The position numbers were made by a program, and so were the translations under genes. The notes under the pieces were generated by a model. The model ran no database searches. It was given only the letters and a program-made list of their open reading frames with translations, and was not told the origin of the DNA. This document shows, in pieces, positions 19,559 through 31,511 of a stretch of DNA of 64,000 nt. The stretch's first letter is position 1, and each line of letters opens with the position of its first letter. This DNA is from Lelliottia wanjuensis (lineage in GTDB: Bacteria; Pseudomonadota; Gammaproteobacteria; Enterobacterales; Enterobacteriaceae): assembly GCF_030238365.1 (NCBI RefSeq), contig NZ_JASSOT010000065.1, positions 1-64,000 on the forward strand, read 5' to 3'.

Positions 19559-19861
19559 CATGTGCATTAGAGTTAGAAAACCTTAGGCAAGCGAGAGAAG
19601 ACGCGGCCTGCGCCTGAATTGATGCGAAACGCGGCTTTAAGAAATATCTTCTATGAATTAACGAGTTAGACAAAAGCAATCATCGTCATGAAAGTGTCAC
19701 CTGCTGCCATAAAACTATCATTACGTAGCTTGACAAATGTTAAAAATAGAAATGTTCTGGGGATAACCGCCCATCGCTGGTGTTTTATCTTGTCACAGCC
19801 TAAATTTTGACCCGTTTCGTGCTCATGAGTCGGATGCTAATCCAGATATCCTTACACGCCA

Positions 19862-19877
19862 CTGGTTTTACATCCAG
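19862..19877. promoter_or_regulatory. LexA box of uvrB
   Basis: CTGGTTTTACATCCAG within ACTGG...CCAGTAT corresponds to the E. coli uvrB operator (ACTG...ATCCAGTA). It lies 77 bp upstream of the uvrB ATG and places the gene in the SOS regulon. Confidence 0.85.
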
Positions 19878-19886
19878 TATTTATTA

Positions 19887-19902
19887 CTGGCAAATTTACC
19901 AG
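19887..19902. promoter_or_regulatory. Second LexA-like box upstream of uvrB
   Basis: CTGGCAAATTTACCAG also has the CTG-N10-CAG layout, 25 bp after the first. Its core is less TA-alternating, so affinity may be lower. Confidence 0.4.
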
Positions 19903-19953
19903 CCGCGAGTAAAATTACTCACTGCCGCTTTTTCCGTCACCAGGTTGTCGCCC

Positions 19954-21969
<2,016 letters not shown>

Positions 21970-21976
21970 CGGCTTT

Positions 21977-22066
21977 TGCCGGGTGGCGGCTTCGCCTTAC
22001 CCGGCCTACGATTCGAGCCGTTGTACGGTCCTTGTAGGCCCGATAAGCGTAGCGCCATCGGGCGCT
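21977..22066. repeat. REP palindromes after uvrB
   Basis: GCCGGGTGGCGGCTTCGCCT with its complement, then an inverted unit TGTAGGCCCGATAAGCGTAG, lie between convergent uvrB and ybhK. Confidence 0.88.
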
Positions 22067-22075
22067 GTTCGGTTG

Positions 22076-22984
22076 TTACCCCAGCGCCTGAATCGCTTTC
22101 TCCAGCGCCAGACGCAACAGATGCCGGTCGTGGCGATACTTAATATCGCTCGCTTCCAGCTCCTCCTGCACCACTACCCGGCCTTCCATCCCTGAAACAT
22201 CCACCTTCGGCCCAACGACCACACCGTCGATAATTTTTTTACCGACGTACTGCTCCATCAGATTCAGTTTATCCGCAAGCGACAGGCTGGCAGCGGCAGG
22301 GCTGAGCTCTTTCCCCAGATTGCCGATGTAGACCATCGGGGCTGGCGTCCTGCGCAGCGCCTGCGCCAGCTCTTTCACCAGCAGCAGCGGCATCAGGCTG
22401 GTGTAAAAACTGCCCGGCCCGATAAGAATCAAATCCGCTTCGCCGATCGCTTCCACCGCTTCACGCGTGGCCGGAACGGAAGGGTAGGTCATCAGCTCCT
22501 GAGGCGGCAAAATCAGCTGGTCAATATTCACCTCGCCATAGACTTCATGGCCTTCGGTGTCGATCGCCATTAAATCGACCGGTTGTTCTGACATAGGGAT
22601 CAGGAATGCATCCACTTTCAGCAGGTTTCGGATTAAATTAATCGCCTCAAGTGGGCGCACGCTCAGGTGATCCAGCGCCTTTAACATCAGATTTCCGAGG
22701 TTATGCCCGGAAAGCTCACCATTCCCGCTAAAACGATACTCAAACATCGCCGAAGCGACGCTTTGTTCGGTAATTAACTGGTTAAGACAGTTACGCATAT
22801 CGCCCCAGGCGATGCCGCCTTCGGAACGACGGATACGACCTGTAGAGCCCCCGTTATCGGTGGTGGTTACGATCCCGGTGAGCCTGGAGCCCAGCGAGGA
22901 TAATGACGACATCACCCGCCCCAGCCCATGCCCTCCGCCGAGAGCGACCACACGGTCAAGATCCGCAAAAGTGCGATTGCGCAT
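22076..22984 (-). CDS. ybhK: YvcK/CofD-family protein YbhK
   Basis: A 302-residue cytoplasmic member of the gluconeogenesis factor (YvcK, UPF0052) family, which binds UDP-sugars in Bacillus and affects carbon use and cell shape; the enterobacterial role is unclear. Visible motifs are [11 protein letters not shown] near residue 14, [13 protein letters not shown] near 42 and [10 protein letters not shown] near 193. Of two in-frame ATGs, 22984 sits six bases after AAGGA, while that at 22990 touches it, so 22984 is chosen. It is divergent from moaA. Confidence 0.93.
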   Translation of the reverse strand: MRNRTFADLDRVVALGGGHGLGRVMSSLSSLGSRLTGIVTTTDNGGSTGRIRRSEGGIAWGDMRNCLNQLITEQSVASAMFEYRFSGNGELSGHNLGNLMLKALDHLSVRPLEAINLIRNLLKVDAFLIPMSEQPVDLMAIDTEGHEVYGEVNIDQLILPPQELMTYPSVPATREAVEAIGEADLILIGPGSFYTSLMPLLLVKELAQALRRTPAPMVYIGNLGKELSPAAASLSLADKLNLMEQYVGKKIIDGVVVGPKVDVSGMEGRVVVQEELEASDIKYRHDRHLLRLALEKAIQALG

Positions 22985-23124
22985 ACACATTCCTTATCAC
23001 ATTCGATCCGCGTAACAGTAACCCAACTACCCCTAAAAGACGATGCCCGACCCCCGGCAAAATGACGTATATCAATGCGAAACTGTGATTTTTACGTATT
23101 CTGTAGTGAAAGTGCGCGATCTGG
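22985..23124. promoter_or_regulatory. ybhK/moaA divergent intergenic region
   Basis: Contains the ybhK ribosome site and the upstream part of the moa control region. No gene is visible. The ModE site begins at its right edge. Confidence 0.5.
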
Positions 23125-23150
23125 TCGCTATATATATAATTATATAGCGA
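23125..23150. promoter_or_regulatory. ModE site of the moa operon
   Basis: A perfect 10-bp inverted repeat, TCGCTATATA and TATATAGCGA, flanks six AT bases. It matches the ModE site upstream of E. coli moaA, where ModE-molybdate activates transcription. Confidence 0.88.
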
Positions 23151-23221
23151 AAGCGGCCAATGGCGAAAGTGCCATTTCCGCGCTACTATCGGCATAACCC
23201 ACGTTTTCGAAAATGAAAACA

Positions 23222-23325
23222 TACACTCTAGCCCTGGCGCCTGTGTCACTTGATATGGCGCCCTGGCCGTAGCGGAAACGCTACCAGGGTACAGAAAGAA
23301 ATGACTGTGCCTCCCGTACTGGAAA
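23222..23325 (+). ncRNA. Molybdenum cofactor (Moco) riboswitch
   Basis: The moaA leader carries the conserved pattern ACTCTAGCC near its start, a pair of long GC-rich helices (CTGGCGCC / GGCGCC and CCCTGG / CCAGGG), then GAAAGAAATGAC and CCTCCCGTA close to the GGAAAGG ribosome site. This is the layout of the E. coli moaA Moco RNA motif, which lowers translation when cofactor is plentiful. Confidence 0.88.
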
Positions 23326-23332
23326 GGTGTAC

Positions 23333-24322
23333 ATGGCTTCTCAACTCACAGATGCTTTCGCGCGTAAGTTTTTCTATTTACGTCTGTCGATTACCGATGT
23401 GTGCAATTTTCGTTGCACCTATTGCCTGCCGAACGGCTACAAGCCGGGCAGCGTCACCAACAACGGATTTCTCTCCGTCGACGAAGTGCGCCGCGTGACG
23501 CGCGCCTTCTCTGAGCTCGGCACGGAAAAAGTGCGTCTCACGGGTGGCGAACCCTCCCTGCGTCGTGATTTCCCCGACATCATCGCCGCCGTTCGCGAAA
23601 ATGCCAGCATTCATCAAATCGCCGTCACCACCAATGGCTATCGCTTAGCCCGCGATGTCACCCAGTGGCGCGATGCCGGTCTCACGGCCATCAACGTCAG
23701 CGTCGACAGCCTCGACGCGCGCCAGTTTCACGCCATTACCGGGCAGGATAAATTCCGCCAGGTGATGGAAGGCATCGACGCTGCGTTTGAAGCCGGTTTC
23801 GACAAGGTCAAAGTCAACACGGTGTTGATGCGCGATGTGAATCATCACCAGCTCGACACCTTCCTCGCGTGGGTCAAACCCCGCCGCATTCAACTGCGTT
23901 TTATTGAGCTGATGGAAACCGGCGAGGGCAGCGATCTGTTCCGCCGTCATCATATCTCCGGCATGGTGCTGCGCGATGAACTGCTCAAACGCGGCTGGAT
24001 CCACCAGATCCGCCAGCGCAGCGACGGCCCGGCGCAGGTCTTTTGTCACCCGGACTACGAAGGGGAAATAGGGCTTATCATGCCTTATGAGAAAGATTTC
24101 TGCGCCACCTGCAACCGTTTGCGCGTCTCCTCTGTCGGCAAACTGCATCTGTGCCTGTTCGGCGACGGCGGCGTGGATCTTCGCGATTTGCTGGAAGACG
24201 ATGCCCAACAGGACGCCCTCGAAGCACGCATTTCTGCGGCTCTGACGCATAAAAAACAGACCCATTTCCTGCATCAGGGCGACACCGGGATTACACAAAA
24301 CCTGTCCTACATCGGCGGGTAA
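23333..24322 (+). CDS. moaA: GTP 3',8-cyclase
   Basis: MoaA is the radical SAM enzyme that cyclises GTP in the first step of molybdopterin synthesis. The ATG at 23333 gives 329 residues, the E. coli length; a start two codons earlier is less likely. The N-terminal cluster cysteines are C24, C28 and C31 (CNFRCTYC), the second cluster lies in [18 protein letters not shown], and the protein ends in the catalytic Gly-Gly tail. First gene of moaABCDE, under ModE and riboswitch control. Confidence 0.98.
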   Translation: MASQLTDAFARKFFYLRLSITDVCNFRCTYCLPNGYKPGSVTNNGFLSVDEVRRVTRAFSELGTEKVRLTGGEPSLRRDFPDIIAAVRENASIHQIAVTTNGYRLARDVTQWRDAGLTAINVSVDSLDARQFHAITGQDKFRQVMEGIDAAFEAGFDKVKVNTVLMRDVNHHQLDTFLAWVKPRRIQLRFIELMETGEGSDLFRRHHISGMVLRDELLKRGWIHQIRQRSDGPAQVFCHPDYEGEIGLIMPYEKDFCATCNRLRVSSVGKLHLCLFGDGGVDLRDLLEDDAQQDALEARISAALTHKKQTHFLHQGDTGITQNLSYIGG

Positions 24323-24344
24323 TCGGCTTAAAAGGAACCAGAAA

Positions 24345-24857
24345 ATGAGTCAGGTCAGCGCTGAATTTATTCCGACGCGTATTGCTATTCTTACCGTTTC
24401 TGAGCGCCGTGGCGAAGAGGACGACACCTCTGGTCACTGGCTGCGCGATGCTGCCCACGAAGCGGGGCACAGCATTGTTGATAAAGCGATTGTTAAAGAG
24501 AACCGCTACGCCATTCGCGCCCAGGTCTCTCAGTGGATCGCCAGCGACGAGGTGCAGGTGGTTCTCATCACCGGCGGCACCGGTTTTACCGCAGGCGATC
24601 AGGCGCCAGAAGCGCTGCTCCCGCTGTTTGACCGTGAAGTCGAAGGCTTTGGCGAAGTGTTCCGCATGCTCTCCTTTGAAGAGATCGGCACCTCGACATT
24701 GCAGTCGCGCGCGGTGGCCGGGATCGCCAACAAAACGCTGATTTTTGCCATGCCGGGCTCGACCAAAGCCTGCCGCACGGCGTGGGAAAACATCATTGCC
24801 CCGCAGCTTGATGCCCGCACCCGTCCGTGTAATTTTCATCCTCATTTGAAGAAGTAA
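24345..24857 (+). CDS. moaB: Molybdenum cofactor biosynthesis protein B
   Basis: A 170-residue MogA/MoaB-fold protein with the GGTGFTAGD molybdopterin-binding loop near residue 75. It belongs to the family that adenylylates molybdopterin before metal insertion, but enterobacterial MoaB is thought dispensable beside MogA. An AAAAGGAA ribosome site lies before the ATG. Three bases separate it from moaC. Confidence 0.96.
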   Translation: MSQVSAEFIPTRIAILTVSERRGEEDDTSGHWLRDAAHEAGHSIVDKAIVKENRYAIRAQVSQWIASDEVQVVLITGGTGFTAGDQAPEALLPLFDREVEGFGEVFRMLSFEEIGTSTLQSRAVAGIANKTLIFAMPGSTKACRTAWENIIAPQLDARTRPCNFHPHLKK

Positions 24858-24860
24858 GCT

Positions 24861-25346
24861 ATGTCCCAATTGACCCACATTAACGCCGCGGGCGAAGCCC
24901 ATATGGTGGATGTTTCCGCCAAGGCCGAAACGGTGCGCGAAGCGCGCGCCGAAGCCTTCGTGACCATGTTGCCGGAAACTCTGGCGATGATTATCGACGG
25001 CAGCCACCACAAGGGTGACGTCTTCGCGACTGCGCGTATCGCCGGAATTCAGGCCGCAAAACGCACCTGGGATCTGATTCCTCTCTGCCATCCGCTGATG
25101 CTCAGTAAGGTCGAAGTGAACCTGCAGGCCGAGCCGGAGCACAACCGTGTGCGCATTGAGACGCTGTGCCGTCTGACCGGTAAAACGGGCGTCGAAATGG
25201 AAGCCTTAACGGCGGCCTCCGTGGCGGCGCTGACCATTTACGATATGTGCAAAGCGGTACAGAAAGATATGGTGATTGGCCCGGTTCGTCTGCTGGCGAA
25301 AAGCGGCGGCAAATCCGGCGATTTCAGGGTGGACACTCATGATTAA
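24861..25346 (+). CDS. moaC: Cyclic pyranopterin monophosphate synthase
   Basis: MoaC converts the MoaA product into cyclic pyranopterin monophosphate. The 161-residue protein shows the conserved [14 protein letters not shown] segment with its active-site histidine near residue 77 and the [16 protein letters not shown] / [10 protein letters not shown] region near 110-135. It overlaps moaD by eight bases. Confidence 0.97.
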   Translation: MSQLTHINAAGEAHMVDVSAKAETVREARAEAFVTMLPETLAMIIDGSHHKGDVFATARIAGIQAAKRTWDLIPLCHPLMLSKVEVNLQAEPEHNRVRIETLCRLTGKTGVEMEALTAASVAALTIYDMCKAVQKDMVIGPVRLLAKSGGKSGDFRVDTHD

Positions 25347-25584
25347 CGTGCTCTTTTTTGCTCAGGTTCGCGAGCTGGTCAATACCGACAGCCTGACCCT
25401 CGATACCCCTTTCGAAAACGTCGAAGCCCTGCGCGCCCATCTGGCGGCGCAAAGCGACCGCTGGGCGCTGGCGCTGGAAGAGGGCAAGCTGCTGGCGGCG
25501 GTGAATCAGACGCTGGTGGAATTTTCCCATCCGCTCAACGCCGGTGATGAAGTGGCGTTTTTCCCGCCGGTCACAGGGGGTTAA
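25339..25584 (+). CDS. moaD: Molybdopterin synthase sulfur-carrier subunit
   Basis: MoaD is the 81-residue ubiquitin-fold protein whose C-terminal glycine is thiocarboxylated by MoeB and donates sulfur in molybdopterin formation. The Gly-Gly tail (FFPPVTGG) is present. The ATG at 25339 lies inside the end of moaC and gives the E. coli length. Confidence 0.97.
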   Translation: MINVLFFAQVRELVNTDSLTLDTPFENVEALRAHLAAQSDRWALALEEGKLLAAVNQTLVEFSHPLNAGDEVAFFPPVTGG

Positions 25585-25586
25585 TC

Positions 25587-26039
25587 ATGTCTGATACGCG
25601 TATTGTTGTCGGGCCGGAGCGCTTTAACGTCGGCACGGAGTACAGCTGGCTCGCCGAGCGCGACGAAGACGGCGCGGTGGTGACCTTTACCGGCAAAGTC
25701 CGTAACCATAATCTTGGTGATAGTGTGAAAGCGCTGACGCTCGAGTATTATCCGGGCATGACGGAGAAGTCGCTTGCCACTATCGTGGAAGAGGCCCGTC
25801 AGCGCTGGCCGCTCGGTCGCGTCACGGTGATCCACCGCGTCGGCGAAATGTGGCCAGGCGAAGAGATTGTCTTTGTCGGCGTCACCAGTTCGCATCGCAG
25901 CAGTGCGTTCGAAGCGGGTGAATTTATTATGGATTATCTCAAAACCCGCGCGCCATTCTGGAAGCGTGAAGCCACGCCCGAAGGGGAGCGCTGGGTGGAG
26001 TCGCGCGACAGCGACAAACAGGCTGCCAGCCGCTGGTAA
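25587..26039 (+). CDS. moaE: Molybdopterin synthase catalytic subunit
   Basis: MoaE, 150 residues, pairs with MoaD to turn cyclic pyranopterin monophosphate into molybdopterin. The conserved FTGKVRNHN near residue 34, LEYYPGM near 52, HRVG near 80 and FWKREATPEGERWV near the C-terminus form the active site, including the lysine of FWKRE. It follows moaD by two bases and ends the operon. Confidence 0.97.
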   Translation: MSDTRIVVGPERFNVGTEYSWLAERDEDGAVVTFTGKVRNHNLGDSVKALTLEYYPGMTEKSLATIVEEARQRWPLGRVTVIHRVGEMWPGEEIVFVGVTSSHRSSAFEAGEFIMDYLKTRAPFWKREATPEGERWVESRDSDKQAASRW

Positions 26040-26096
26040 CCGGTTGGCGCAGATGTGTTAATCTTAACAAGTGTGCCCACTTAATCAGGAGTTATC

Positions 26097-26804
26097 ATGG
26101 ACCGATTTCCACGTTCGGATTCAATCGTTCAGCAGACGCGTAGCGGCCTGCAAACCTACATGGCGCAGGTGTACGGCTGGATGACCTGCGGCCTGCTGCT
26201 CACCGCGTTTATCGCGTGGTATGCAGCGAATACACCTGAGCTGATGATGTTTATCTTCTCCAGCAAAATCACCTTCTTCGGGCTGATTATCGCCCAGCTG
26301 GCGCTGGTCTTCGTGCTCTCCGGTCTGGTGCAAAAGCTCAGCGCAGGGATGGCGACGACGCTGTTTATGCTCTATTCGGCGCTCACCGGGCTGACGCTCT
26401 CCAGCATTTTTATCGTCTACACCTATTCGTCCATCGCCAGCACCTTTGTGGTCGCGGGCGGGATGTTTGGTGCCATGAGCCTGTACGGCTACACCACCAA
26501 ACGCGATTTAAGTGGCTTCGGCAATATGCTGTTTATGGCGCTGATCGGGATTGTGCTGGCGTCGCTGGTGAACTTCTGGCTGAAAAGCGAGGCGCTGATG
26601 TGGGCGGTGACCTATATCGGGGTGATCGTGTTTGTCGGCCTGACGGCCTATGACACGCAGAAGCTGAAAAACATCGGCGAGCAGATTGACGTGCGTGACA
26701 GCTCGAACCTGCGCAAATACGCGATTCTTGGCGCACTGACGCTGTATCTGGACTTCATCAACCTGTTCCTGATGCTGCTGCGGATTTTCGGCAACCGTCG
26801 CTAA
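26097..26804 (+). CDS. ybhL: Bax inhibitor-1/TMBIM-family inner-membrane protein YbhL
   Basis: A 235-residue protein with seven predicted membrane helices and the BI-1 signature TAYDTQKLKNIGEQ near residue 185. Family members are calcium-leak or stress-related membrane proteins; the role of E. coli YbhL is not known. The N-terminus MDRFPRSDSIVQQTRSGLQTY agrees with the family, and TCAGGAG precedes the ATG. A REP pair follows. Confidence 0.94.
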   Translation: MDRFPRSDSIVQQTRSGLQTYMAQVYGWMTCGLLLTAFIAWYAANTPELMMFIFSSKITFFGLIIAQLALVFVLSGLVQKLSAGMATTLFMLYSALTGLTLSSIFIVYTYSSIASTFVVAGGMFGAMSLYGYTTKRDLSGFGNMLFMALIGIVLASLVNFWLKSEALMWAVTYIGVIVFVGLTAYDTQKLKNIGEQIDVRDSSNLRKYAILGALTLYLDFINLFLMLLRIFGNRR

Positions 26805-26810
26805 CCTCGT

Positions 26811-26879
26811 TGCCCGGTGGCGCTAGCGCTTACCGGGCCTACGATCTGTAGGTCGGGTAAGCGCAGCGCCACCCGACTT
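26811..26879. repeat. Pair of REP palindromes between ybhL and ybhN
   Basis: GCCCGGTGGCGCTAGCGCTT and the facing GTCGGGTAAGCGCAGCGCCA lie between the convergent gene ends. Confidence 0.9.
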
Positions 26880-26882
26880 TCG

Positions 26883-27845
26883 TCACTTCGCCATCGCCTT
26901 CTCGTTCTTCGCCCGCAGCTTTTTCGCCCGACTTTCCAGAACCAAATATCCCACCGTCGCCAGTGCCAGCGGCAGGAAGTAATAGAGCATGCGATAGGCC
27001 AGCAGCGCCGCGATAATCTTGCCGTGAGAGACATGCTCCCCCGCCAGCAGGGCGATAAACACCGCTTCCAGCACCCCAATGCCCGCTGGAATGTGGACAA
27101 TCACCCCCGCAATACTGCTCACCAGCAGCACGCCGAGCACGAAGAAATAGTTCACCTCTTCGCCAATCAGCAGCCAGATAATCGCCCCCATCACCATCCA
27201 GTTAGCGCTGGAGACCACCATCTGCACCAGCGCAAATTTCCATGACGGCAGCACCAGCTTTTGCCCTTTGACGGTCATGTGACGGCGTTTGGCGAACGCA
27301 CAGCCCCACAGATATACTGCAATAATCAGCAGCAGGACGATGCCCAACATCTGCAGCGTCGATTCATCTATGTACCAGTGGGCAGGCAACTGAACCACGC
27401 CGAAACTGAAAATCACCCCGCCGAGCAGAATATACCCCAGCCAGTTGGTGGTAATGCTGAGTGAGAAAATACGCGTAATGGTGCTCCCTGGCAGCCCAAG
27501 GCGCGAGTACAGGCGGTAGCGCATCCCGATGCCGCCTACCCAGGTGCTGAGGGTCAGGTTAAAGGCGTAGCAGATAAATGACACCAGCATCACCTGGCGC
27601 TTTGCCAGCTTATGCCCGCAGTACGCGCGGCCCAGCAGGTCGTAACAGCCGTAGATCAGATAGCTGACGACCACTAAACCCAGCGCGCTGAGCAGCACCA
27701 TCCGGTTGTAGTTGCGGATAACTTTCCACACCTCTTCCCAGTCAATTTTTTGCGCGTAAACCACCAGCAGCACGGCGACGGCAATGAAAAACAGCCAGGT
27801 AAGGATGCGCTTCGCCAGTCGCCAGCGGGGATGTGATTTGCTCAT
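26883..27845 (-). CDS. ybhN: YbhN, LPG synthase-like (UPF0104) inner-membrane protein
   Basis: A 320-residue protein with about eight membrane helices of the lysylphosphatidylglycerol-synthase transmembrane family, lacking the soluble catalytic domain. The role is unknown; its coupling to a cardiolipin synthase gene suggests envelope lipid work. The sequence CNWMVMGAIIWLL type core and the motif VHIPAGIGVLEAVFIALL near residue 255 are typical. The start overlaps the clsB stop by one base (TAATG). Confidence 0.92.
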   Translation of the reverse strand: MSKSHPRWRLAKRILTWLFFIAVAVLLVVYAQKIDWEEVWKVIRNYNRMVLLSALGLVVVSYLIYGCYDLLGRAYCGHKLAKRQVMLVSFICYAFNLTLSTWVGGIGMRYRLYSRLGLPGSTITRIFSLSITTNWLGYILLGGVIFSFGVVQLPAHWYIDESTLQMLGIVLLLIIAVYLWGCAFAKRRHMTVKGQKLVLPSWKFALVQMVVSSANWMVMGAIIWLLIGEEVNYFFVLGVLLVSSIAGVIVHIPAGIGVLEAVFIALLAGEHVSHGKIIAALLAYRMLYYFLPLALATVGYLVLESRAKKLRAKNEKAMAK

Positions 27846-29086
27846 TACGGTTTCACCCCTGAGTTTTCGGTTTCAACGCGATCCTGGGTTTCCATTTCCG
27901 GTTGAACCGGAGCGGGCACCTGCGCGAGTTTCGGCGTGTGGGCCGGGAGCCAGCCCACCAGCGCCGGGAAGTGGCGCAGGAAGTGGAACACCACCACGCT
28001 TTTGCTCAGGTTCCACCAGGTGCGTTTCGGCACCATCGAATCATCCACCCGCACGCAGTCACGGTCGATAATGCCGGTCAGGTTATCGCGCAGGGTCTGA
28101 TTGAAGGTGCGATCGTGAATAATCAGGTTCGCTTCCAGATTGAGAGACAGGCTTAAAGGATCGAGATTGCTCGATCCAACCGTCGCCCAGTGATCGTCCA
28201 TCAGCGCCACTTTCCCGTGCAGCGGTCGACGGCGGTATTCGTAAATCTGCACGCCGCCTTTGACCAGGTAGTTGTAGAGCAGCCGCGCGCCGACGGTAAC
28301 GATCGGCATATCTGGCTCGCCCTGCACGATCAGTTTGACGCGTACCCCGCGTCGCGCGGCATTACGCATGGCGTGCAGGAGACGGTAGCCGGGGAAGAAA
28401 TAGGCGTTGGCGATGATCACCTCGCGTTTCGCATTGGCGAGCATCTTCAGGTAGTGCCGCTCGATGTCGTCCCGATGCTCGCCGTTGTCGCGCCAGATAA
28501 ACAGTGCCTGCGCCTCGCCGGGCTGGTGGTTCTCCTCCGGGCGATGATGGCGCTTCCACCAGCGGCGAACGGCTGATTGCCCCGGCAGGTTTTCCAGCTC
28601 AAACAGCAAAATGTCCTGCACCACCGGGCCTTCGACTTTCACCGCATAATCCTGCTTCGCCTCCGGGCCGTAGTCGGACATGTGCTCGTCGGAGTAGTTA
28701 ATTCCGCCGACGAAGGCGACAGTGCCATCCACCACCACAATTTTGCGGTGCATCCGGCGAAAAACGTTGGTCCGCATCCCGAGCAGCGGCGGGCGCGGGT
28801 CGTAATAGCGGAACACCACGCCCGCTGCGGTCAGCTCGTTGACAAAGTTATCGCTGAGGTCCGGCGAGCCGTAGCCGTCGAGCAGCACTTCCACTTTGAC
28901 CCCGCGCTGAGCCGCGCGCAGCACCGCCTCGTGCAGCTGACGGCCGACGCCGTCCTCAAACCAGATAAAGGTTTCGAGGATCACTTTTTGCTCTGCCGCA
29001 TCGAGCGCGGCAAACACCGCCGGATAGTACTCATCGCCATTTTCCAGCAGCGTGATTTGATTACCTTCTCGCCATGAACATTTCAT
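27845..29086 (-). CDS. clsB: Cardiolipin synthase B
   Basis: ClsB (YbhO) forms cardiolipin from phosphatidylglycerol and is a phospholipase D family enzyme of 413 residues, the E. coli length. Two HKD motifs are intact: [18 protein letters not shown] near residue 113 and [20 protein letters not shown] near 291. It overlaps ybhP by four bases (ATGA) and ybhN by one, forming the operon ybhP-clsB-ybhN. Confidence 0.96.
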   Translation of the reverse strand: MKCSWREGNQITLLENGDEYYPAVFAALDAAEQKVILETFIWFEDGVGRQLHEAVLRAAQRGVKVEVLLDGYGSPDLSDNFVNELTAAGVVFRYYDPRPPLLGMRTNVFRRMHRKIVVVDGTVAFVGGINYSDEHMSDYGPEAKQDYAVKVEGPVVQDILLFELENLPGQSAVRRWWKRHHRPEENHQPGEAQALFIWRDNGEHRDDIERHYLKMLANAKREVIIANAYFFPGYRLLHAMRNAARRGVRVKLIVQGEPDMPIVTVGARLLYNYLVKGGVQIYEYRRRPLHGKVALMDDHWATVGSSNLDPLSLSLNLEANLIIHDRTFNQTLRDNLTGIIDRDCVRVDDSMVPKRTWWNLSKSVVVFHFLRHFPALVGWLPAHTPKLAQVPAPVQPEMETQDRVETENSGVKP

Positions 29087-29844
29087 AAGTGGATCTCCGC
29101 ACTTAACGGGGCATGGTCAGACAGGTGACGCCAGCTCTTCAGCGCCAGCGCGCTCGGTTGACTGGCGTGGGCGTTCTTGACGTAAATCCGGTCAAGGCGC
29201 AGCAGGGGGAAACTCACCGGGAAGGTGCGCGCCGGACGGCCATGGGCGCGGGTGAAAATCTCATCCAGCCCGGCGTCGGCTTTCAGCGGACGACTGGCGC
29301 GCTGTTGCCAGTCGTTGAAATCCCCCGCGATCACCACCGGATCGTTTTCCGGCAGGGAGTTGACCCAGCGCGCCATCATCGCTAATTGCGCCTGGCGGTG
29401 TGCCTCCCGCAGCCCCAGATGCACGCACCCCACGTGAACCGGAAAGGCCAGGTCGGGCGGGGTGATCCGACAGTACAACAGCCCGCGTTTTTCGCTTTCG
29501 CCCACCGAGACGTCGTGATTCTCATAATGTTCGATGGGAAAACGCGACAGCACCGCGTTGCCGTGGTGGCCTTCCGGGTAAACCGCGTTGCGCCCGTAGG
29601 CGTAGTCGCTCCACATGGTATCGGCCAGAAATTCATAGTGTGACGTGTCCGGCCAGTTCTCGACGTGCAGCGGGTGAATATCATGTGCGCCCATCACTTC
29701 CTGCAGGCAGACAATATCCGCGCCGACGGTGCGTACCGCGTCACGCAGCTCGGGTAAAATGAAGCGGCGATTAAATGCCGTGAAGCCTTTGTGTGTGTTA
29801 ATCGTCAAAATTTTTAGCGAAAAATGCCGGGTTTTTTGCGTCAT
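29083..29844 (-). CDS. ybhP: Endonuclease/exonuclease/phosphatase-fold protein YbhP
   Basis: A 253-residue EEP-superfamily protein, same length as E. coli YbhP. Catalytic motifs are visible: LTINTHKG near residue 13, CLQEV with the metal-binding Glu near 46, [18 protein letters not shown] near 175 and the terminal SDHAPL. The substrate is unknown; in this fold it may be a nucleic acid or a phosphoester/lipid, the latter favoured by the operon with clsB. First gene of its operon. Confidence 0.93.
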   Translation of the reverse strand: MTQKTRHFSLKILTINTHKGFTAFNRRFILPELRDAVRTVGADIVCLQEVMGAHDIHPLHVENWPDTSHYEFLADTMWSDYAYGRNAVYPEGHHGNAVLSRFPIEHYENHDVSVGESEKRGLLYCRITPPDLAFPVHVGCVHLGLREAHRQAQLAMMARWVNSLPENDPVVIAGDFNDWQQRASRPLKADAGLDEIFTRAHGRPARTFPVSFPLLRLDRIYVKNAHASQPSALALKSWRHLSDHAPLSAEIHL

Positions 29845-29977
29845 ATGCTCCTGCCAGCGTCACTATCCTGATGAAAATAAAGTGTAGTCGGCGTCACAAA
29901 AAGATGCGGCGTTACGGAATTTTCCGTAAAGTGCGGTACTCTGAACTAGCAGAGAAATATCCTTCAGGAGAGAAGCC

Positions 29978-30388
29978 ATGAAGTGGCAACAACGCGTTCG
30001 TGTCGCAACTGGCCTCAGTTGCTGGCAGATAATGTTGCATTTACTGGTCGTGGCGGTACTGGTAATGGGCTGGAAGAGCGGCACACTGGTGCACGTCGGC
30101 TTAGGATTATGCGCGATGTATGGCGTGACCGTGCTGTCGATGCTGTTTTTACAGCGTCACCACGAGGCGCGCTGGCGTGAAGTGGGTGATGTGCTCGAAG
30201 AGCTCACCACCACCTGGTATTTTGGTGCAGCATTAATCGTCCTGTGGCTGTTGTCACGCGTGCTGCAAAACAACCTGCTGCTGGCCCTGGCGGGCCTGGT
30301 GATTCTGGCAGGACCCGCGGTGGTCTCATTGCTGACCAAAGAGAAAAACTCAGGCGATATTGCGTCTAAACATCGCGTACGCCACTGA
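29978..30388 (+). CDS. ybhQ: Inner-membrane protein YbhQ
   Basis: A 136-residue protein with four hydrophobic segments (about 15-38, 40-57, 80-95 and 98-120). It matches the E. coli ybhQ position, between ybhP and ybhR; function is unknown. AGGAGAGAAGCC precedes the ATG. Its last 39 bases overlap the convergent ybhR. Confidence 0.88.
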   Translation: MKWQQRVRVATGLSCWQIMLHLLVVAVLVMGWKSGTLVHVGLGLCAMYGVTVLSMLFLQRHHEARWREVGDVLEELTTTWYFGAALIVLWLLSRVLQNNLLLALAGLVILAGPAVVSLLTKEKNSGDIASKHRVRH

Positions 30389-31456
30389 GCCCGTCGTGGC
30401 CGCTATGATTAGTAGCGGCCACAAACTTCCCCACACAATATCCAGACTCGCATCCTTCAGATAGATTTGCTTGGTGATATCGGTGAAGTGCCGAATCGGG
30501 TTCACCCAGGTTAAATCCTGAAGCCAGACCGGCATGTTTTCCACGGGCGACACATACCCCGAGAGCAGAATCGCCGGCATCATAAAGACAAACACGCCGA
30601 TAAACGCCTGCTGCTGCGTTGAGCACAGCGCCGAAATCAACAGCCCGAATCCCACCAGCGACAGCCCGTAAATCAGCATCGTGAAGTAAAACAGCCCCAG
30701 CGATCCGGCAAACGGAATTTGATACGCCCAGATGCCGATCCCCAGCACGATACTGGCCTGGAAGGTGGCGACGATCAGCGCAGGCACCGCTTTGCCGACG
30801 AAAATCTGCCAGGTGGCGAGCGGGGAAACCAGCAGCTGATCCAGCGTCCCTTGCTCGCGCTCACGAGCGACGGAGAGCGACGTCACAATCATCACCCCGA
30901 TGGTGGTGATCATGGCGATCAGCGACGGCACCACAAACCATTTGTAATCCAGATTTGGGTTGTACCAGTTGCGCACCACCAGCTCGCTGTTGTTCGGTTT
31001 AGGTTTCCCTTCCATCAGCTCCTGCTGATAATTTTTCACCACCTGCTGCAGATAGTTGGCGGCGATTTGCGCGCTGTTGGAGTTGCGTCCGTCGAGGATC
31101 AGCTGCATCGGCGCGGTCTGGAAGGTATCCAGATTGCGCGAGAAATCCGCCGGGAATCGCACCAGCAGCAGCGCCTTTTGCTGGTCGATGGTCGGCTGGA
31201 TCTCCTGCGGGCTTTTCAGCAGCAGCACGTGAGTAAAGGCTTTGGCGCGGGCGAAGCGCTGGGTCAGCTCCACGGAGTGTTTGCCGTTGTCCTCGTTGTA
31301 GACGGCGATAGTGGCGTTGGTCACTTCCAGCGTGGCGGCAAACGGAAACAGCAGAACCTGGATGAGCACCGGCAGGATCAGGATCGCGCGGGTTTGCGGC
31401 TCACGCAGCAAGGATTGCAGCTCTTTGCGAATTAATGTCCATAAACGGTGAAACAT
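30350..31456 (-). CDS. ybhR: ABC-2 type exporter permease YbhR
   Basis: YbhR, 368 residues, is one half of the membrane channel of the YbhFSR exporter. It has an N-terminal helix, a large periplasmic domain (about 50-175) and five C-terminal helices, with the conserved [16 protein letters not shown] motif near residue 200. The E. coli YbhFSR pump has been linked to tetracycline, cefoperazone and Na+/H+ efflux. Last gene of cecR-ybhGFSR, separated from ybhS by a REP unit. Confidence 0.95.
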   Translation of the reverse strand: MFHRLWTLIRKELQSLLREPQTRAILILPVLIQVLLFPFAATLEVTNATIAVYNEDNGKHSVELTQRFARAKAFTHVLLLKSPQEIQPTIDQQKALLLVRFPADFSRNLDTFQTAPMQLILDGRNSNSAQIAANYLQQVVKNYQQELMEGKPKPNNSELVVRNWYNPNLDYKWFVVPSLIAMITTIGVMIVTSLSVAREREQGTLDQLLVSPLATWQIFVGKAVPALIVATFQASIVLGIGIWAYQIPFAGSLGLFYFTMLIYGLSLVGFGLLISALCSTQQQAFIGVFVFMMPAILLSGYVSPVENMPVWLQDLTWVNPIRHFTDITKQIYLKDASLDIVWGSLWPLLIIAATTGSVAYAMFRRNIA

Positions 31457-31470
31457 GGTGTCGTCCTCGC

Positions 31471-31500
31471 GTCGGGTGGCGATTCGCTGACCCGACCTAC
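31471..31500. repeat. Single REP palindrome between ybhS and ybhR
   Basis: GTCGGGTGGCGATTCGCTGA followed by CCCGACCTAC forms an imperfect hairpin in the 55-bp gap. Confidence 0.75.
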
Positions 31501-31511
31501 AAAAAACGGTA

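Larger units (their letters stand above)
19247..19953. promoter_or_regulatory. Long uvrB upstream region
   Basis: About 700 bp without a convincing gene. It contains an inverted pair of DnaA-box-like 9-mers (19534-19558), a TTGACA hexamer at 19730-19735 that could be a distal uvrB promoter, and two CTG-N10-CAG LexA-type sites (19862-19902). The remainder is AT-rich with no long open frame that I trust. Confidence 0.6.

Noticed and set aside
19480-19560. Short ORF of about 24 codons covering the DnaA-box pair upstream of uvrB
   Set aside because: No ribosome site, no hydrophobic or family pattern, and the palindrome explains the sequence better.
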